NCBI GenBank assembly: GCA_024644505.1
Contig: JAHEHQ010000100.1
Location: 1 to 8,516, forward strand
Length of the DNA: 8,516 bases
Origin: Gammaproteobacteria bacterium
Lineage (GTDB): Bacteria > Pseudomonadota > Gammaproteobacteria > Chromatiales > Chromatiaceae
Reading direction: 5' to 3'
Notes under the pieces: generated by a model
What the model saw: the letters and a program-made list of their open reading frames with translations, nothing else
Databases searched by the model: none
Told to the model about the DNA's origin: nothing
Made by a program: the position numbers and the translations under genes
In this document: piece by piece, positions 7,495-8,516 of the stretch
Layout of the letters: every line of letters starts with the position of its first letter
How positions within the stretch are numbered: position 1 is the stretch's first letter

Positions 7495-7520
7495 AGTATT
7501 GACTGTTGGCAGTCGATACT
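7495..7520. promoter_or_regulatory. Palindrome overlapping the candidate -35 of the channel gene (possible operator)
   Basis: AGTATTGACTG (7495-7505) and CAGTCGATACT (7510-7520) pair at 10 of 11 positions, the remaining pair being a T-G wobble in RNA, around a TTGG loop. No T-run follows, so it does not look like a terminator. Because it covers the -35 hexamer at 7499-7504 it could be a protein-binding operator; alternatively it is an RNA hairpin of an upstream-started transcript. Confidence 0.5.
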
Positions 7521-7528
7521 TCGATAAC
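7499..7528 (+). promoter_or_regulatory. Candidate sigma70-type promoter for the channel gene
   Basis: TTGACT (7499-7504, 5 of 6 to the -35 consensus), an 18-bp spacer and GATAAC (7523-7528, 4 of 6). Transcription from here would give a leader of about 100 nt before the ATG at 7636. The leader contains a weak CTGCT/AGCAG pairing (7582-7586 with 7613-7617) just before the ribosome binding site. Confidence 0.4.
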
Positions 7529-7635
7529 CTTCTGCCTGTTTCCCCTTATGTTTCTTGGCGTTTTAATAAGAAAAATGGGCTCTGCTGCAAGAAACTATTT
7601 TTGCCTTTGCCAAGCAGCTTACAGGAGTGGTTTTA

Positions 7636-8516
7636 ATGAAAAGAAAGAGTTTTTGGTTTTTACTCATTACGCTACTGGCTGCAGGTTTTTCCGCAGCGGG
7701 CCTGGGTGCCGGATCAGAATCGGGAAAAGCGTTTACAACGTCCGATCCGGATGTCCCACTGGATGAGCTCAAGCTGCGCTTGATTCCACTTACACGTGAC
7801 GAGCTCAAGGTCGAAGCAGAGGCTTGGCTGAAACTTCTGCAGTCCAAGGCCACGGAGATCAGTACAGCCGAGATCGCGGTGAAGTACCGAAAGCAAGAGC
7901 TTTCCAAGGCCCAAGATATCAAAGCGGCTCTCTCCGAAGTGGAGGATGCGAAGAAAGCTTTGAACCAGGCTGCGAAAGAGGGTGATAAGGCTGCTGCGGA
8001 AGCAGAAAAAATGCTCGAGGAAGCTGAAAAAGAGGTCCAGAAAGCCCATAGAGAGGCGCAGGAAACCCTTGAACGAACCTCGGGCGACAGGGATGCGAGA
8101 AAGATCGAGACGATTGCATCAAAAAAGGCAGATATAAAAAAGGGCGAAGAAGCGGAAGAATCCGCGGGCGAGCGGGAAAAGGGTGAAGAGAAAAACTCCG
8201 GAGACAGCGAAGAAACGGAGCCACTGGACAACAGACAAAAGAAGCTGCAGGAAGCGGTCAGGGAGAAAGAGCAGACACGTGCTGAACTATTGGATTACCT
8301 TACGGAACTCAGGGCACAGCAGACGGCCCTGATCGATCATGTCAATCTTGTCATCAATGCCTATGAGAAGAAGGGTGGGGTGCCGGAAGAGATCGAACAG
8401 TATCGCCAGTATGTGCAGGCGGTCTCAGGGATCGTGGTTGACGTCTCTGACGCTGAGGCAACTTGGGCCACAATCTCCGGCTGGCTCATGTCCGAGGAAG
8501 GTGGTTTCCGCTGGCT
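7636..8516 (+). CDS. Putative MscS-family mechanosensitive channel, N-terminal part (runs off window edge)
   Basis: The ATG at 7636 follows AGGAG at 8-nt spacing, the best ribosome binding site on the plus strand here. I translated 293 residues; the frame is open at the right edge. The start is a signal peptide (MKRKSFWFLLITLLAAGFSA, likely cleavage near Ala20-Ala25), then a DVPLDELKLRLIPLTRDELKVEAEAWLKLLQ segment. Residues ~75-150 are an Ala/Glu/Lys-rich predicted coiled coil, ~150-200 a very charged, probably disordered stretch, and ~200-246 a second helical segment. It ends with SGIVVDVSDAEATWATISGW and LMSEEGGFRW. I recall such periplasmic N-termini in large MscS-type channels of sulfur-oxidising gammaproteobacteria; the pore and beta domain that would prove this lie outside the window. 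Otherwise it should be called an exported coiled-coil protein. It probably has its own promoter rather than belonging to the tgpA operon. Confidence 0.65.
   Translation, partial: MKRKSFWFLLITLLAAGFSAAGLGAGSESGKAFTTSDPDVPLDELKLRLIPLTRDELKVEAEAWLKLLQSKATEISTAEIAVKYRKQELSKAQDIKAALSEVEDAKKALNQAAKEGDKAAAEAEKMLEEAEKEVQKAHREAQETLERTSGDRDARKIETIASKKADIKKGEEAEESAGEREKGEEKNSGDSEETEPLDNRQKKLQEAVREKEQTRAELLDYLTELRAQQTALIDHVNLVINAYEKKGGVPEEIEQYRQYVQAVSGIVVDVSDAEATWATISGWLMSEEGGFRW

Larger units (their letters stand above)
7149..7635. other. Gene-free stretch between tgpA and the putative mechanosensitive channel gene
   Basis: No open frame here has a plausible start, Shine-Dalgarno and protein-like composition, and no tRNA-like cloverleaf is evident. 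The right half is noticeably more AT-rich than the flanking genes. I see no classical terminator (GC stem plus T-run) right after tgpA. The stretch contains three separate inverted repeats, listed individually, and a candidate promoter for the downstream gene. The 7149-7320 part holds nothing I can recognise. A small RNA or gene remnant is possible but not supported by anything visible. Confidence 0.6.

Noticed and set aside
7506..7766. 86-codon plus-strand open frame across the channel gene start
   Set aside because: Starts within the palindrome/promoter region, uses a different frame from the well-supported channel gene and has no family resemblance.
7563..8231. 222-codon minus-strand Ser/Phe-rich open frame opposite the channel gene
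   Set aside because: The Ser/Ala/Phe bias is the reverse-complement image of the Glu/Lys/Ala-rich coiled coil; the plus-strand gene has a signal peptide and a good Shine-Dalgarno.

Overview
The window looks like chromosomal DNA of a high-GC gammaproteobacterium. The MoxR / DUF58 / TgpA gene order matches Pseudomonas and its relatives. The last gene and a dispersed intergenic repeat resemble ones I associate with sulfur-oxidising Chromatiales-type genomes. That placement is an impression from protein style, since no rRNA or other phylogenetic marker is present. I see no tRNA, rRNA, CRISPR array, transposase, integrase or phage gene.

Left part (1-3024, minus strand): a polyamine-type ABC importer transcribed leftwards in the order potD (periplasmic binding protein), potA (ATPase), potB (permease, cut by the left edge). 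A potC-like second permease is expected just outside. potD and potA are separated by about 230 bp holding a large imperfect inverted repeat (1764-1878). This repeat also creates a misleading upstream ATG for potA; the true potA start is probably at 1724 or 1718.

Middle (3025-7148): a divergent intergenic region, then a rightward operon: a MoxR AAA+ ATPase, a two-helix DUF58 membrane protein and a TgpA-type membrane transglutaminase with a complete Cys-His-Asp triad. This trio is widely conserved. It is thought to act at the cell envelope, but its substrate is not established to my knowledge.

Right part (7149-8516): a 487-bp gene-free stretch with several inverted repeats, one overlapping a plausible sigma70-type promoter. 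It is followed by a gene with a good Shine-Dalgarno that runs off the right edge. Its visible 293 residues form a signal peptide and a long charged coiled-coil region, most like the periplasmic N-terminus of a large MscS-family mechanosensitive channel.

Nothing here is clearly a new biological system. The points most worth a second look are the potD-potA repeat element, the palindrome over the promoter of the last gene, and a polyamine importer sitting divergently next to a periplasm-facing transglutaminase.
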